A DNA stretch of 56,572 bases from assembly GCA_003140935.1 (NCBI GenBank), contig PLLJ01000026.1, positions 1-56,572 of the forward strand, given 5' to 3'. Below the pieces are notes generated by a model. It saw only the letters and a program-made list of their open reading frames with translations, was not told the DNA's origin and searched no databases. The DNA comes from Candidatus Omnitrophota bacterium (GTDB lineage Bacteria > Omnitrophota > Omnitrophia > Omnitrophales > Aquincolibacteriaceae). Positions 36,885 through 45,561 of the stretch are shown here, piece after piece. Position 1 is the stretch's first letter; each line of letters starts with the position of its first letter. The position numbers and the translations under genes are program-made.

Positions 36885-37703
36885 TTAAAAGGCCTTGATG
36901 CGGCGTTTGAATTCGTTCCAGGGGAAAAATTTTCCGGGGCATTCGGTCGCAGCGCCAGGCACATCGCGGTGGCCCACGATATTTTTGTCGGGAATCCGGT
37001 AAAAACCTTTCAAGGTGACCACGAGAAAAACCAAGGAGTCAAACATTTTATCAGGAAGTCCCGTCTCGCTGTAATTTCCGACGACGGCAATGCCGATGGC
37101 TTTTTTGTTCCAATCTCCCTGCTTGGTATGAGCACCGTCCATCTGTTTCATCCAACGAGGCCCGACTTCGATCTGGCCGCTCGTTTTTCCACGCGTGCCG
37201 TTATCGATCAGAAAATCGTACCCCATCCCATTCTCCCAGCCGCGTTGCTGATGAAGCCCATCGATGGTAAAGGCGCTGCCCTGGTCGGTCGCCGTGTGGT
37301 GGATCACGATATGCGTCCAGCGGGTCGTAGGAAAAAGCGGGATATTCGCCCTTGGCCCGCGCGTGTTCGGGATCAGAAGTTTCATCCCTTTTTTGAGCTG
37401 CGTCTTATCTGTCAAATGATTGACCTTCATGATCGTCGCCATATCCACGCTGTAAATGGTCGAAATACGCCAAAGCGTTTCGTAGGGCCCGACCTCATGA
37501 TAGATGTCGTGGGGGGCTCCCGACGGGGCCGGAAGGACGGTAGTAATCGCAGAAATGTGGTGGGGTGGCGTTTGAAACGCCATCGTCGCATGGCTCGGAT
37601 GGGATGAAGCACAACCGGAAAGGAAGCTCGCACCCGCTAAAAGGATGACAAACGCCCAAGTGCAACTACCCGAAACTCTGTTTGTGGCTATTTGAGCTGA
37701 CAC
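36885..37703 (-). CDS. Lipoprotein with LysM and N-acetylmuramoyl-L-alanine amidase domain
   Basis: 272 residues from GTG 37703. A lipoprotein signal peptide ends in the lipobox LSGC (Cys about residue 30). A LysM domain (YHEVGPYETLWRISTIYSVD, about residues 67-112) binds peptidoglycan. Then comes an amidase_2/PGRP-type domain (about 125-270) with zinc-site residues in IVIHHTATD and GHRDVPGAATECPGKFFPW. It should cut the bond between muramic acid and L-alanine in peptidoglycan turnover, held at a membrane by its lipid. It lies 41 bp downstream of tal-pgi and may be co-transcribed. Confidence 0.9.
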   Translation of the reverse strand: MSAQIATNRVSGSCTWAFVILLAGASFLSGCASSHPSHATMAFQTPPHHISAITTVLPAPSGAPHDIYHEVGPYETLWRISTIYSVDMATIMKVNHLTDKTQLKKGMKLLIPNTRGPRANIPLFPTTRWTHIVIHHTATDQGSAFTIDGLHQQRGWENGMGYDFLIDNGTRGKTSGQIEVGPRWMKQMDGAHTKQGDWNKKAIGIAVVGNYSETGLPDKMFDSLVFLVVTLKGFYRIPDKNIVGHRDVPGAATECPGKFFPWNEFKRRIKAF

Positions 37704-37744
37704 TCTATGAGACCTTTTGAGTCATTGTTTCTCGCCCCAAAAAC

Positions 37745-40639
37745 CTAAGCCTTTGGGCTGTTCCTTGAACTGCGGTTCTTTAGAAATGTGGCCATCTTTT
37801 TTTGAAAAGCACCAAATCCTGCCGTAAGATTCGATCCTAGTTCTACGGCAAAGATCGGAAGGCCTTTACTGGAGATCGCTTCATAATCCCCCATCGCCTG
37901 AGCCCGTTTGAGTTGACTGAACCCGTAGACCTCGCCGGGGATCTTCACGTCTTTTGCGTCCTTTGAAAAAAACTCAATAAAGATACCCTGCTTCGGTCCG
38001 CCCTTATAAAGTTGGCCAATGGAGTGAAGATACCGAGGCCCAAATCCCGAAAGCACCGGCACTTTCAGCGCCGAGGCCATGGACTTCTGCAGCTCTCGGA
38101 GAGCTTTCTTTGTGATGGGCGAGCGATCCACATACGCCAAAAGCGATACAAAACCGTGCTTGGGAAGCCGTGCGAAAAAGGCTCTCAGCGCTTTCTCATC
38201 GCCCGGGGTCAATATCGTGCCCTTTGCGACTAAAAGTTTGCCGGGCTTCGGCAGAGCCTTTTTCTTCCGGACGTCCTCCAAGAGCCGGCTTGTGATATTC
38301 TTGGATTCCGTCACGTTCGGCTCATCGAAGGGATTGACCTTCAGGACCACGCTCGCAAAACTGGTCGCAACTTCCCAACGAAGGAACTCCCCGCCTACAT
38401 TCACGCCGTCACTCCACACAAAATCCAGGACCGGGAACCCCTTGGCCTTGAGCCCCCGGATACGTGTCGCCCAAAGTTTTTCATTCTCTCCCTTGAGGCG
38501 CAACATCACAAAGACACGATCGCTTCCATAACGGTCCAGGCTCAGCGGCATCTCGCCCGCCACCGGCGTAATCCCTTTGCCGTCTTTCCCCGTACTCTCG
38601 GCAATCAACTGCTCGGCCCAATCCGCGAATGACGCCAATGCCCGCGACGTCCAGAAAGTGAGTTTGTCTTTTCCTTTGAGCGCCAGAGCCCCCAAAAGAA
38701 TACCCAGAGCCATGCCTTCGTTCTTTGAAATATCCTTCGTCGACCGCATGGCGGTAAGAAAACGCGTGGCGTCGGCAAGCACCCGGCGAACATCGATCCC
38801 TAAAAGCGCCGCTGGCACAAGTCCGAAGAACGAAAGCGCGGAATAACGGCCCCCGATGTCTTGCGGATTCAGGAAAAGTCCGCCAAAGGTCTTGCTGCAT
38901 CCCAGGGCTTCCAGCGGTGAACCGTGGTCGGTGACAATGACGAACCGTTCCGCCGCTTTATTCTCATCGTTCTTGTAGAACTTCTTCACCCGATCAAAGA
39001 AATACTGATATTGTGAGCGTGTTTCGATCGTAGAGCCGGATTTCGAACCCACGAGAAAGACAGTTGCCGGATAGCGTACGATCTTTTCAACTTTAAGGAT
39101 ACTGGCCGGATCCGTGGTGTCGAGCAGATGAAAACGGATCCCCTTGAGCGCTCCTTTGACCTGGTACGCGGGTCCTTTTAGGATGAGCGACAACACCTCC
39201 GCCGCGAGACTTGATCCGCCCATGCCGAGAAGCACGATATCGCGGACTTTGGATCTGAAGATTTTTCCATGAAGCTCGTCAATCTCATACAGTTGTCCGG
39301 TGATTTTCTCGCAGTTATCCACCCAGCCCAAACGGTTGAGGATCACTTTCTGGTGAAGCGGGTCATTCGACCAAAGCGTCGGATCCTTCGCAAGCCAACG
39401 GGCATGAAGATCTTTTTTTGCGAGTTGAGCGAACGTATCCACTACGGTTTTTTTGAGATTTTCCGGTAATGAGGTATGCACCTTAACATTCGGGACCATG
39501 GGGATGTCTCTTTTCTTTTCCAGGGTTGTCATGAGAGATTCGAAGGAATTCGCAAAGGATTTTACGCCATCTTTTTGGAGTCGGTCGCAGACCTCGTGGA
39601 TATCAATGCCCAAAACCTTCAGTTCAGCGATCTCCTCCTCAGCATCCGCCATATCTTCTTCCACCGAACCCGGACGGATCTCACCGTGGGCCAAAAACGC
39701 TTCCCAGGTATTTTGCGGAAGCGTGTTCACGGTATCTTTACCGACCAAGGTTTCCACATAGATCAGGTCCGGATAGGAAGGATTTTTGCAGCTGGTGCTG
39801 GCCCAAAGCGGTTTCTGGACACAGGCGCCATGATTCTTGAGCGTCTGAAAACGGGGGGAACCGAAAAGTTCTTTGAATGCCTGATAAATCTTTTTGGAAT
39901 TCGCGATCGCGGCCTTACCCTTAAGCTCCGAAAAAGACGCCCGCCTTGTGGCATCCGTTTCGGTCGCAAGCATGGCACTGATTTGTTTGTCGATGTCGGT
40001 GTCGATACGGCTGACAAAGACACTCGCCACAGAATGGACCTTGGAAAGATCCCCGCCCTTCTTCGCGAGAATTTCAAGCCCATCCAAATAGGCGCCGGCC
40101 ACATCTTTGTAGTTCTTTTGAGAGAAGATCAGCGTCACATTCACATTGATCCCCTCGCCGATGAGACGGCGTACCGCGCGAACACCCTCTTCGGTAGCCG
40201 GTACTTTGATCATAACGTTCGGACGGTTCACGAGACGAAAAAGCCGTCTCGCCTCCTCGACCGTCGCGTCCTCGCTGAAAGCAAGGTTGGGAAGCACTTC
40301 CAGGCTCACGAAGCCATGTTCCCCACGGGTTTCTTGAAAGACCGGCAAAAAAAGATCGCAGGCTTCGCGGATGTCGCTCGTCGTCAAAGCGTCATAGATC
40401 TCCACCGTGTTCATCCCGCACTTCAGGAATTTCTGGATATCCTGCTCATATCCTTCGCCCTGGCCGATGGCCTGCTGAAAAATAGAGGGATTCGAAGTCA
40501 CGCCGAGAAGACCGCTTTCTTCGATGTAAGCCTTAAGCGTTCCCGATCTCAAAAGTTTGCGGCTGATCGTATCAAGCCAAGGGCCCTGCCCTGCCTTGTG
40601 GAGTTCAACGCTCGGCAATTTTGTTACACACGCGTCCAT
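37745..40639 (-). CDS. tal-pgi: Bifunctional transaldolase / glucose-6-phosphate isomerase
   Basis: 964 residues. The N-terminal third (about 1-380) is transaldolase: LGVTSNPSIFQQAI, DIREACDLF, and the Schiff-base lysine in VMIKVPATEEG. The rest (about 430-950) is glucose-6-phosphate isomerase: LLGMGGSSLAAEV, FLVGSKSGSTIETRSQ, and DIGGRYSALSFFG. The fusion links the non-oxidative pentose phosphate branch to glycolysis, so fructose-6-phosphate made by one half can be used by the other. ATG 40639 has GGAG five bases upstream; an ATG one codon earlier is too close. Such fusions are known from several anaerobic or uncultivated bacterial groups. Confidence 0.95.
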   Translation of the reverse strand: MDACVTKLPSVELHKAGQGPWLDTISRKLLRSGTLKAYIEESGLLGVTSNPSIFQQAIGQGEGYEQDIQKFLKCGMNTVEIYDALTTSDIREACDLFLPVFQETRGEHGFVSLEVLPNLAFSEDATVEEARRLFRLVNRPNVMIKVPATEEGVRAVRRLIGEGINVNVTLIFSQKNYKDVAGAYLDGLEILAKKGGDLSKVHSVASVFVSRIDTDIDKQISAMLATETDATRRASFSELKGKAAIANSKKIYQAFKELFGSPRFQTLKNHGACVQKPLWASTSCKNPSYPDLIYVETLVGKDTVNTLPQNTWEAFLAHGEIRPGSVEEDMADAEEEIAELKVLGIDIHEVCDRLQKDGVKSFANSFESLMTTLEKKRDIPMVPNVKVHTSLPENLKKTVVDTFAQLAKKDLHARWLAKDPTLWSNDPLHQKVILNRLGWVDNCEKITGQLYEIDELHGKIFRSKVRDIVLLGMGGSSLAAEVLSLILKGPAYQVKGALKGIRFHLLDTTDPASILKVEKIVRYPATVFLVGSKSGSTIETRSQYQYFFDRVKKFYKNDENKAAERFVIVTDHGSPLEALGCSKTFGGLFLNPQDIGGRYSALSFFGLVPAALLGIDVRRVLADATRFLTAMRSTKDISKNEGMALGILLGALALKGKDKLTFWTSRALASFADWAEQLIAESTGKDGKGITPVAGEMPLSLDRYGSDRVFVMLRLKGENEKLWATRIRGLKAKGFPVLDFVWSDGVNVGGEFLRWEVATSFASVVLKVNPFDEPNVTESKNITSRLLEDVRKKKALPKPGKLLVAKGTILTPGDEKALRAFFARLPKHGFVSLLAYVDRSPITKKALRELQKSMASALKVPVLSGFGPRYLHSIGQLYKGGPKQGIFIEFFSKDAKDVKIPGEVYGFSQLKRAQAMGDYEAISSKGLPIFAVELGSNLTAGFGAFQKKMATFLKNRSSRNSPKA

Positions 40640-40754
40640 CATTCTCCTCTTTCAAATAAAAAAGATTGCAATCGGGGTGGGGAAAACGCGGCAAGTATAA
40701 CATGACGCGTACGCCCTGTTCAATGAAGCTTTCACCTTCATGAGACACCGGGTT

Positions 40755-41837
40755 TCAAAGGAGTTCCGGCAACTGACGGATCCTTGCGATCAGCTCCTGG
40801 ATCCCTTGTTTTTGTATCGCCGAGATAAGAACCGCCTCCGGGAAAGCCTCCTGGATCCTGGCCTGTTCAGCAGGCCCCAGCAAATCGATCTTGTTGAGCG
40901 CAAGAAGCTTCTGCTTGGCTTCCGCGCCCAGCTCTTTTAAGACCTCATCCACCACGCGTTTATGCTGAGCGGCATGTTCGCCCGCAGCATCGATCAAGAT
41001 CAGGATCAGGTCCGCATCCAACACTTCTTCCAACGTCGCGTGGAACGCCTTCACAAGCCCATGTGGCAGATCACGGATGAAGCCTACGGTGTCGGTAAAA
41101 AGGATCGGGGGACCGGACCCGTCTTCATAGATCCGCGTCTTAGGGTCCAGCGTGGCGAAGAGCCTGTTCTCCACATAGGCATCCGCCCCGGTCAGGGCGT
41201 TAAGAAGCGTGGATTTCCCGGCATTGGTGTATCCGACGATCGCGACTTGCCGGAGTCCCTTTTGACGGCGACCCCGGCGTAATTGCGCGCGGTGTGTCCT
41301 GAGCTTCTCGAGCTGCTCCTGAATATACCCGATGCGTTTGCGGATCTTGCGCCGGTCCACCTCGAGTTTTTGTTCGCCCGGCCCCCGGGTGCCGATACCG
41401 CCGCCCAGTCGTGACATGATCACGCCCTGTCCCACAAGACGCGGCAGAAGGTACTGCATCTGCGCGAGTTCGACCTGGAGTTTCCCGTCGCTTGAAACCG
41501 CGCGGCGGGCAAAGATATCAAGAATAAGCCCCGTCCTGTCCACGATCCTCGCGCCGCATTCGGTTTCGAGATTCCGCGCCTGAACGGGCGTCAGGTCCAC
41601 GCTGAAGATCAAAACATTCGCCCCCGTCCTCGCGATCTCTTCCCGAAGCTCCGCGATCTTCCCTCCGCGGATAAAATGGCTCGGGCTCGGATGCGGAACA
41701 CTCGCCGTAAGACTCGCGACCACGATCCCCTGCGCCGATTCGGTGAGCTCGGTCATTTCCTCAAGAACATCCCGGAGGTCCGGGAGGTCCCTAGCGCCGG
41801 TCTTGATAATAACGAGGCAAACTTTATCGCGCGGCAT
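40755..41837 (-). CDS. hflX: GTPase HflX
   Basis: 360 residues. HflX is a ribosome-associated GTPase that rescues or splits stalled ribosomes under stress. The N-terminal domain (SHFIRGGKIAEL, LIFSVDLTPVQARNLE, DRTGLILDIFARRA) includes the GGGIGTRGPGEQKLE signature. The G domain has G1 VGYTNAGKSTLLN, G3 DTVGFIRDLPH and G4 NKID. I start at ATG 41837, since the family usually begins near this point. The frame continues upstream to 42005, but that stretch runs through a palindromic repeat and overlaps miaA. No ribosome-binding site is evident at 41837. Confidence 0.93.
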   Translation of the reverse strand: MPRDKVCLVIIKTGARDLPDLRDVLEEMTELTESAQGIVVASLTASVPHPSPSHFIRGGKIAELREEIARTGANVLIFSVDLTPVQARNLETECGARIVDRTGLILDIFARRAVSSDGKLQVELAQMQYLLPRLVGQGVIMSRLGGGIGTRGPGEQKLEVDRRKIRKRIGYIQEQLEKLRTHRAQLRRGRRQKGLRQVAIVGYTNAGKSTLLNALTGADAYVENRLFATLDPKTRIYEDGSGPPILFTDTVGFIRDLPHGLVKAFHATLEEVLDADLILILIDAAGEHAAQHKRVVDEVLKELGAEAKQKLLALNKIDLLGPAEQARIQEAFPEAVLISAIQKQGIQELIARIRQLPELL

Positions 41838-41856
41838 AAAAATTACATACGTTCCA

Positions 41857-41906
41857 CGCGCTACGGGCCATGGGGTTCGTGAGCCGTGGATCGTGGCCCG
41901 AACGCG
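41857..41906. repeat. Palindrome between miaA and hflX
   Basis: CGGGCCA (41864-41870) pairs with TGGCCCG (41894-41900), and CGCG at 41857-41860 pairs with CGCG at 41903-41906, around a core with CCATGG and CCGTGG. It occupies most of the gap between miaA and hflX. It is in frame with hflX and would add a peptide including GSRTPWPVARGT if an upstream start were used. Confidence 0.5.
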
Positions 41907-41926
41907 GTTGTGTTTGCAAATAACTT

Positions 41927-42865
41927 TTAGAGAGCATTTTTTATCATCCTCAGAATAAAATCCTGTATCGGCTTGATCGAAGCGGTTTCCGGCCACCAGA
42001 CCCAACGAATACCGCGCTCCCGTTTAAACCAGGTCCACTGCCGCTTGGCAAAGTGACGCGTCGTCTTCTTGATCCTTTCTTTCACTTCCCCAAGAGGTCT
42101 CTCGCCTTTGCTGCGGATCCAATCCAGCGTTTCTTTATAACCCACTCCTTGGAGCGCCGTTTTGGAAAGTTTCTTGCGGGCGAGCCGCTTCACTTCACGC
42201 ACAAGTCCTTTGCGGAACATCGCGTCCACGCGTTGGTTGATCTTCCGGTAAAGTGCGTCACGGTCCCGGTGAATGCCGATCACGACGGGCCTGTAGCCCA
42301 GGTCCCGGAGACTCGGTGTTTTGGGAGATGTTTGGGACGGTTTTTTCCCCGAAATGAGGTAGATCTCCAACGCCCGTATGATCCGGCGCTGGTTATAGGG
42401 GCCGATGGCTTTAGCCCTGGGGGGATCTAGCTTAAGAAGCCGTTTGTAGAGGGCCGGCAAGCCCTTCTCCAGGGCCTCCCGCTCGAGTTCTCGCCTTAGG
42501 GCGGCATGAGTGCCCGGTAGAGGAGAAAGCCCCTCTAAAAGGGCCCTAACGTAGAAGCCCGTCCCTCCTGCCACAATAGGGATTTTGCCCCGCTTTAGGA
42601 TATCCCGGATGGCCTTAAGGGCGAATTGGCGATAGACAAAAACAGAGAAACTCTTCGTGGGAGGGATCAGGTCAAGGCCTTGATGCGGAATACCCCCGCG
42701 CTCTTTTTTCGTGGGTTTTGCGGTCCCGACATTCATCCCCTTGTAAACAAGCATGGAATCCGCGGACACGATCTCGCCGCCGAGCTTTTTGGCAAGCGCC
42801 ACTGCAAGCGCCGATTTCCCTGAAGCCGTAGGACCAACGATGAAAAGAACGGTGGGTTTCGTCAC
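41927..42865 (-). CDS. miaA: tRNA dimethylallyltransferase (MiaA)
   Basis: 312 residues. It adds a dimethylallyl group to A37 of tRNAs that read UNN codons, giving the substrate of MiaB (7219-8727). The P-loop is IVGPTASGKSALA. SADSMLVYKGMNVGTAKPT is the catalytic segment, with Leu where most family members have Gln (DSxQVY). HQGLDL and VAGGTGFYVRALL follow. The start is GTG 42865, overlapping the argS stop by four bases (GTGA), so it is translationally coupled to argS. Confidence 0.95.
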   Translation of the reverse strand: MTKPTVLFIVGPTASGKSALAVALAKKLGGEIVSADSMLVYKGMNVGTAKPTKKERGGIPHQGLDLIPPTKSFSVFVYRQFALKAIRDILKRGKIPIVAGGTGFYVRALLEGLSPLPGTHAALRRELEREALEKGLPALYKRLLKLDPPRAKAIGPYNQRRIIRALEIYLISGKKPSQTSPKTPSLRDLGYRPVVIGIHRDRDALYRKINQRVDAMFRKGLVREVKRLARKKLSKTALQGVGYKETLDWIRSKGERPLGEVKERIKKTTRHFAKRQWTWFKRERGIRWVWWPETASIKPIQDFILRMIKNAL

Positions 42866-44523
42866 ATCGATTCGGGTTGGGAGATGCCGAGAAGCTCGAG
42901 CCCGTTGCGGAGGACGATGCGGGTGGCATCGGCCAAAAGAAGCCGCGCCTTGGTAAGTTCTTGGTCCTCCGTGACGACGCGGTGATGGCTGTAGAACTTA
43001 TGAAAACAGGCGGCCACCTGACGCAAATAATCCGCGAGACGGTACGGCTCCGTCGAACGGCTTGCCTGAATAAGGTAATCGGAAAATTGGGAAAGGCAGC
43101 CGATCAGTTCCGCTTCTTCCGGCGTGGCGAGCCGTTTGAGATCCACTTTCGTGGTAATCCCCTGTTCGGCGTACTTGGCAAGGCTCGCGATGCGGGCGTG
43201 GGCATACTGAAGATAATAAACGGGATTCTCCTGCGATTGTTCCTTGGCAAGATCGAGATCAAAATCCAGATGACTTTCCTGCCGGCGCATCACAAAGAAA
43301 AAACGCGCCGCGTCGACCCCGACCTCCTCGTAAAGTTCCCGCAGGGTCACAAATTCTCCGGCACGCGTGGACATGCGCACCGGCTGCCCTTTCCTGAAAA
43401 GCGTGGTCAACTGAACGGTCCCGATGTGAATGGCCTCCGGCGGATAACCCAGCACTTGGCAGGCGGCCTTAAGGCGCGGGATATAACCGTGATGGTCAGG
43501 TCCCCAGAAATTGACGAGCATGTTGTAGCCGCGCTCATATTTGGAAAGATGGTAGGCAATGTCCGGCGCCAGATACGTGTATTCCCCCGTGGATTTTTTG
43601 ACCACACGGTCTTTATCGTCCCCGAGATCCGTCGAGCGGAACCAAAGCGCACCCTCGCTTTCGTAAAGATAACCCCGCCCTTTCAGGACCTCAAGTGCAT
43701 GCTCCACCTCGTGTTTAACATAGAGCGTCTTCTCGCTGAAGTAGTTATCAAAATGGACCCGCATCTTGGCGAGATCCTCTTCGATCGAGCCCATAAGATA
43801 CTTCACCGCATAGAGCCCGCAGTATTCGACCGCCTTCTCCTCGGACTCTTTCAGCAGTGAATCTTTTTTTTCTTTTTCGATGATGTCCCGGGCGATCTCA
43901 CGGACGTAATCACCCTGATAACCATCTTCCGGGAACGGCATTTCCATGCCCAAAAGTTCGTTGTAGCGCGCCCAGACACTTTGCGCGAGCATCCGCATCT
44001 GCCGGCCGGCGTCGTTCAGGTAATATTCCGAATGCACCGTATGACCCGTGAACTTGAGGATGCGCGCCAGACAATCTCCGATGGCGGCTTGGCGGCCGTG
44101 CGCGATCGTAAGCGGCCCCGTGGGGTTTGCGCTTACGAACTCCAGGATCACCTTCTTTCCTTTTCCAAATTCTGACTTGCCGTAATTTTTATCCTGTTTG
44201 TGGATCTCCAGGAGCACGGCGCCAAGGCCTGACTTTGTTAGGTAAAAATTGATGAATCCGCCGCCGGCCAGCTCCATTTTCTCGACAAAGGAATCTTGGG
44301 CGGACTTTTGCTCGAGAAGGTTCATAAGCCCGGCGGCGATCTCCGCGGGCTTTTGTCGAGTGACCTTGGCGAGCTTGAACGCGACATTGCACGAAAGATC
44401 CCCGTGCTGGCTGTCCTTGGGAGGATGGAGGTCGTAGGCAAAGCCCTCGGGCTTTGTTGCGCCCTTCAGGCCGCAATAGTCATCGACCACGGCATTGATG
44501 AGGATTTCGATCTTGGATTTCAT
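42862..44523 (-). CDS. argS: Arginyl-tRNA synthetase
   Basis: 553 residues, normal length. It charges tRNA-Arg with arginine. The N-terminal additional domain comes first. The HIGH-type motif follows in VSANPTGPLTIAHGRQAAIGD (AHGR in place of HVGH) at about residue 125. A KMSK-type segment is degenerate (RMSTRAGEFV), as is common in this enzyme. The DALR anticodon domain has YLQYAHARIASL and HKFYSHHRVV. No ribosome-binding site is visible before ATG 44523, because a palindromic repeat fills the 84-bp gap to rsfS. Confidence 0.96.
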   Translation of the reverse strand: MKSKIEILINAVVDDYCGLKGATKPEGFAYDLHPPKDSQHGDLSCNVAFKLAKVTRQKPAEIAAGLMNLLEQKSAQDSFVEKMELAGGGFINFYLTKSGLGAVLLEIHKQDKNYGKSEFGKGKKVILEFVSANPTGPLTIAHGRQAAIGDCLARILKFTGHTVHSEYYLNDAGRQMRMLAQSVWARYNELLGMEMPFPEDGYQGDYVREIARDIIEKEKKDSLLKESEEKAVEYCGLYAVKYLMGSIEEDLAKMRVHFDNYFSEKTLYVKHEVEHALEVLKGRGYLYESEGALWFRSTDLGDDKDRVVKKSTGEYTYLAPDIAYHLSKYERGYNMLVNFWGPDHHGYIPRLKAACQVLGYPPEAIHIGTVQLTTLFRKGQPVRMSTRAGEFVTLRELYEEVGVDAARFFFVMRRQESHLDFDLDLAKEQSQENPVYYLQYAHARIASLAKYAEQGITTKVDLKRLATPEEAELIGCLSQFSDYLIQASRSTEPYRLADYLRQVAACFHKFYSHHRVVTEDQELTKARLLLADATRIVLRNGLELLGISQPESM

Positions 44524-44533
44524 AATAAAAATT

Positions 44534-44611
44534 GGGACTCGGGATTCGTTCCTCGGGACTTGTTTCTTTTTTGATCTTACGAGTCTCCAGTCCCGAGGTG
44601 CGAGTCCCTAG
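44534..44611. repeat. GGGACTCG palindromic element, copy B
   Basis: 78 bp, starting GGGACTCGGGATTCGTTCC and ending GTGCGAGTCCCTAG. It fills nearly all of the gap between rsfS and argS. The terminal CTAG contains the TAG stop of rsfS. The left arm is nearly identical to copies A and C for about 20 bp; the right arm GAGTCTCCAGTCCCGAGG pairs back to it. Folded in RNA it would make a long stem just before argS. Confidence 0.75.
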
Positions 44612-44940
44612 ATTTTTTTCGCTTCTCCCCACAGCCGCTCGAGGCCGTAGAATTCGCGGGTTTCATGGTAGAAAATATGGGCGATCACGGGGCCAAAATC
44701 GAGAAGCACCCACTTCCCTTCCGCCAGACCTTCAATGTGGAAGGCCGGCGCCTTGCGCTGCTTCATTTCGTCGATCAGGTGCATCGCGACGGACTTTACG
44801 TGCCGGTCGCTATTCCCGTGGCAGATCAGGAAATAATGCGCGATGCTGGAGTGTTTGGAGATATCAAGAAGCACGGGGTCTTCGGCCTTCTTGTCTTCCG
44901 CAAGCGTTCGTAGTAATTCGGCGATCTTTTTAGGCTGCAA
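44608..44940 (-). CDS. rsfS: Ribosomal silencing factor RsfS
   Basis: 110 residues. RsfS binds ribosomal protein uL14 and stops subunit joining when nutrients are scarce. Family motifs: DPVLLDISKHSSIAHYFLIC near the N-terminus, SDRHVKSVA, and GKWVLLDFGPVIAHIFYHET near the C-terminus. The start is TTG 44940, with AAGGGAG five bases upstream; no ATG fits. The stop codon lies in the palindromic element that separates it from argS. Confidence 0.93.
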   Translation of the reverse strand: MQPKKIAELLRTLAEDKKAEDPVLLDISKHSSIAHYFLICHGNSDRHVKSVAMHLIDEMKQRKAPAFHIEGLAEGKWVLLDFGPVIAHIFYHETREFYGLERLWGEAKKI

Positions 44941-45020
44941 TGGGACTCCCTTTCTTCAAAAAAGTTTTGGCATTATAACACACGCGACAGCATAGACTAA
45001 AGGTCAAAGACCATGGCCTC

Positions 45021-45098
45021 GGGACTCGGGACTGGTTCCTCGAGACTCGTTTCAGCTCCCCGTTTTTCTCGAGTCCCTAGTCCCGAGAGACGAGTCCC
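45021..45098. repeat. GGGACTCG palindromic element, copy C, overlapping the ogt 3' end
   Basis: 78 bp, starting GGGACTCGGGACTGGTTCC and ending GAGACGAGTCCC. Its right arm is translated as the last residues of ogt. The left arm lies beyond the ogt stop. Both arms contain two tandem GGGACTCG-like words, as in copies A and B. Confidence 0.75.
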
Positions 45099-45561
45099 GT
45101 TTTTCGTACTCAAGCAGCCATCGCTTCCATTTCTTCCCTGCCGAATATTCACCGAACCCGCCCGCAGATGGAATGACGCGATGGCACGGGATCACGATCG
45201 GAAGACGGTTCTTTTTCATAGCACTGCCGACCGCTCGGGCCGCGCCGGGATAGCCGGCCCGTTTTGCAAGCTCTCCGTAGCTAAGGACTTTCCCCGCGGG
45301 AACACGACGCAGCGCACGATAAACCTTCTTTTCAAATAAGGTGCAACTTGACAGGTCCGGTTTTATTTTGAATCGATGCCGCGGATCTTTGAAATAGGTC
45401 GCGAACTCGCGAGCCGTTTCTGTGTCTCCTCCCATAATCTTCACTTTCCTTCTTTTCCCGGGAAAAACGACCCGGCAGAGTCCCCGCCCGCTTCCCTCAA
45501 GGCAGAAAATGCCCCGGTTCGTTTTAACGGAGATCGCCCATGGGGCTTTTGGAGAATTCAT
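45052..45561 (-). CDS. ogt: Methylated-DNA-[protein]-cysteine S-methyltransferase
   Basis: 169 residues. It repairs O6-alkylguanine by taking the alkyl group onto the active-site cysteine in IVIPCHRVIPS (about residue 128). VLSYGELAKRAGYPGAARAVG is the DNA-binding helix-turn-helix with the arginine finger. ATG 45561 overlaps the nadE stop by four bases (ATGA). The last 15 residues, KRDSSLGTRDSRKTG and one more, come from palindromic repeat C and replace the normal end of the protein; they lie outside the catalytic core, so activity should remain. Confidence 0.92.
   Translation of the reverse strand: MNSPKAPWAISVKTNRGIFCLEGSGRGLCRVVFPGKRRKVKIMGGDTETAREFATYFKDPRHRFKIKPDLSSCTLFEKKVYRALRRVPAGKVLSYGELAKRAGYPGAARAVGSAMKKNRLPIVIPCHRVIPSAGGFGEYSAGKKWKRWLLEYEKRDSSLGTRDSRKTGS

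Noticed and set aside
39476..40705. Long plus-strand open frame opposite tal-pgi
   Set aside because: Shadow of the transaldolase part; no ribosome-binding site or known motif.
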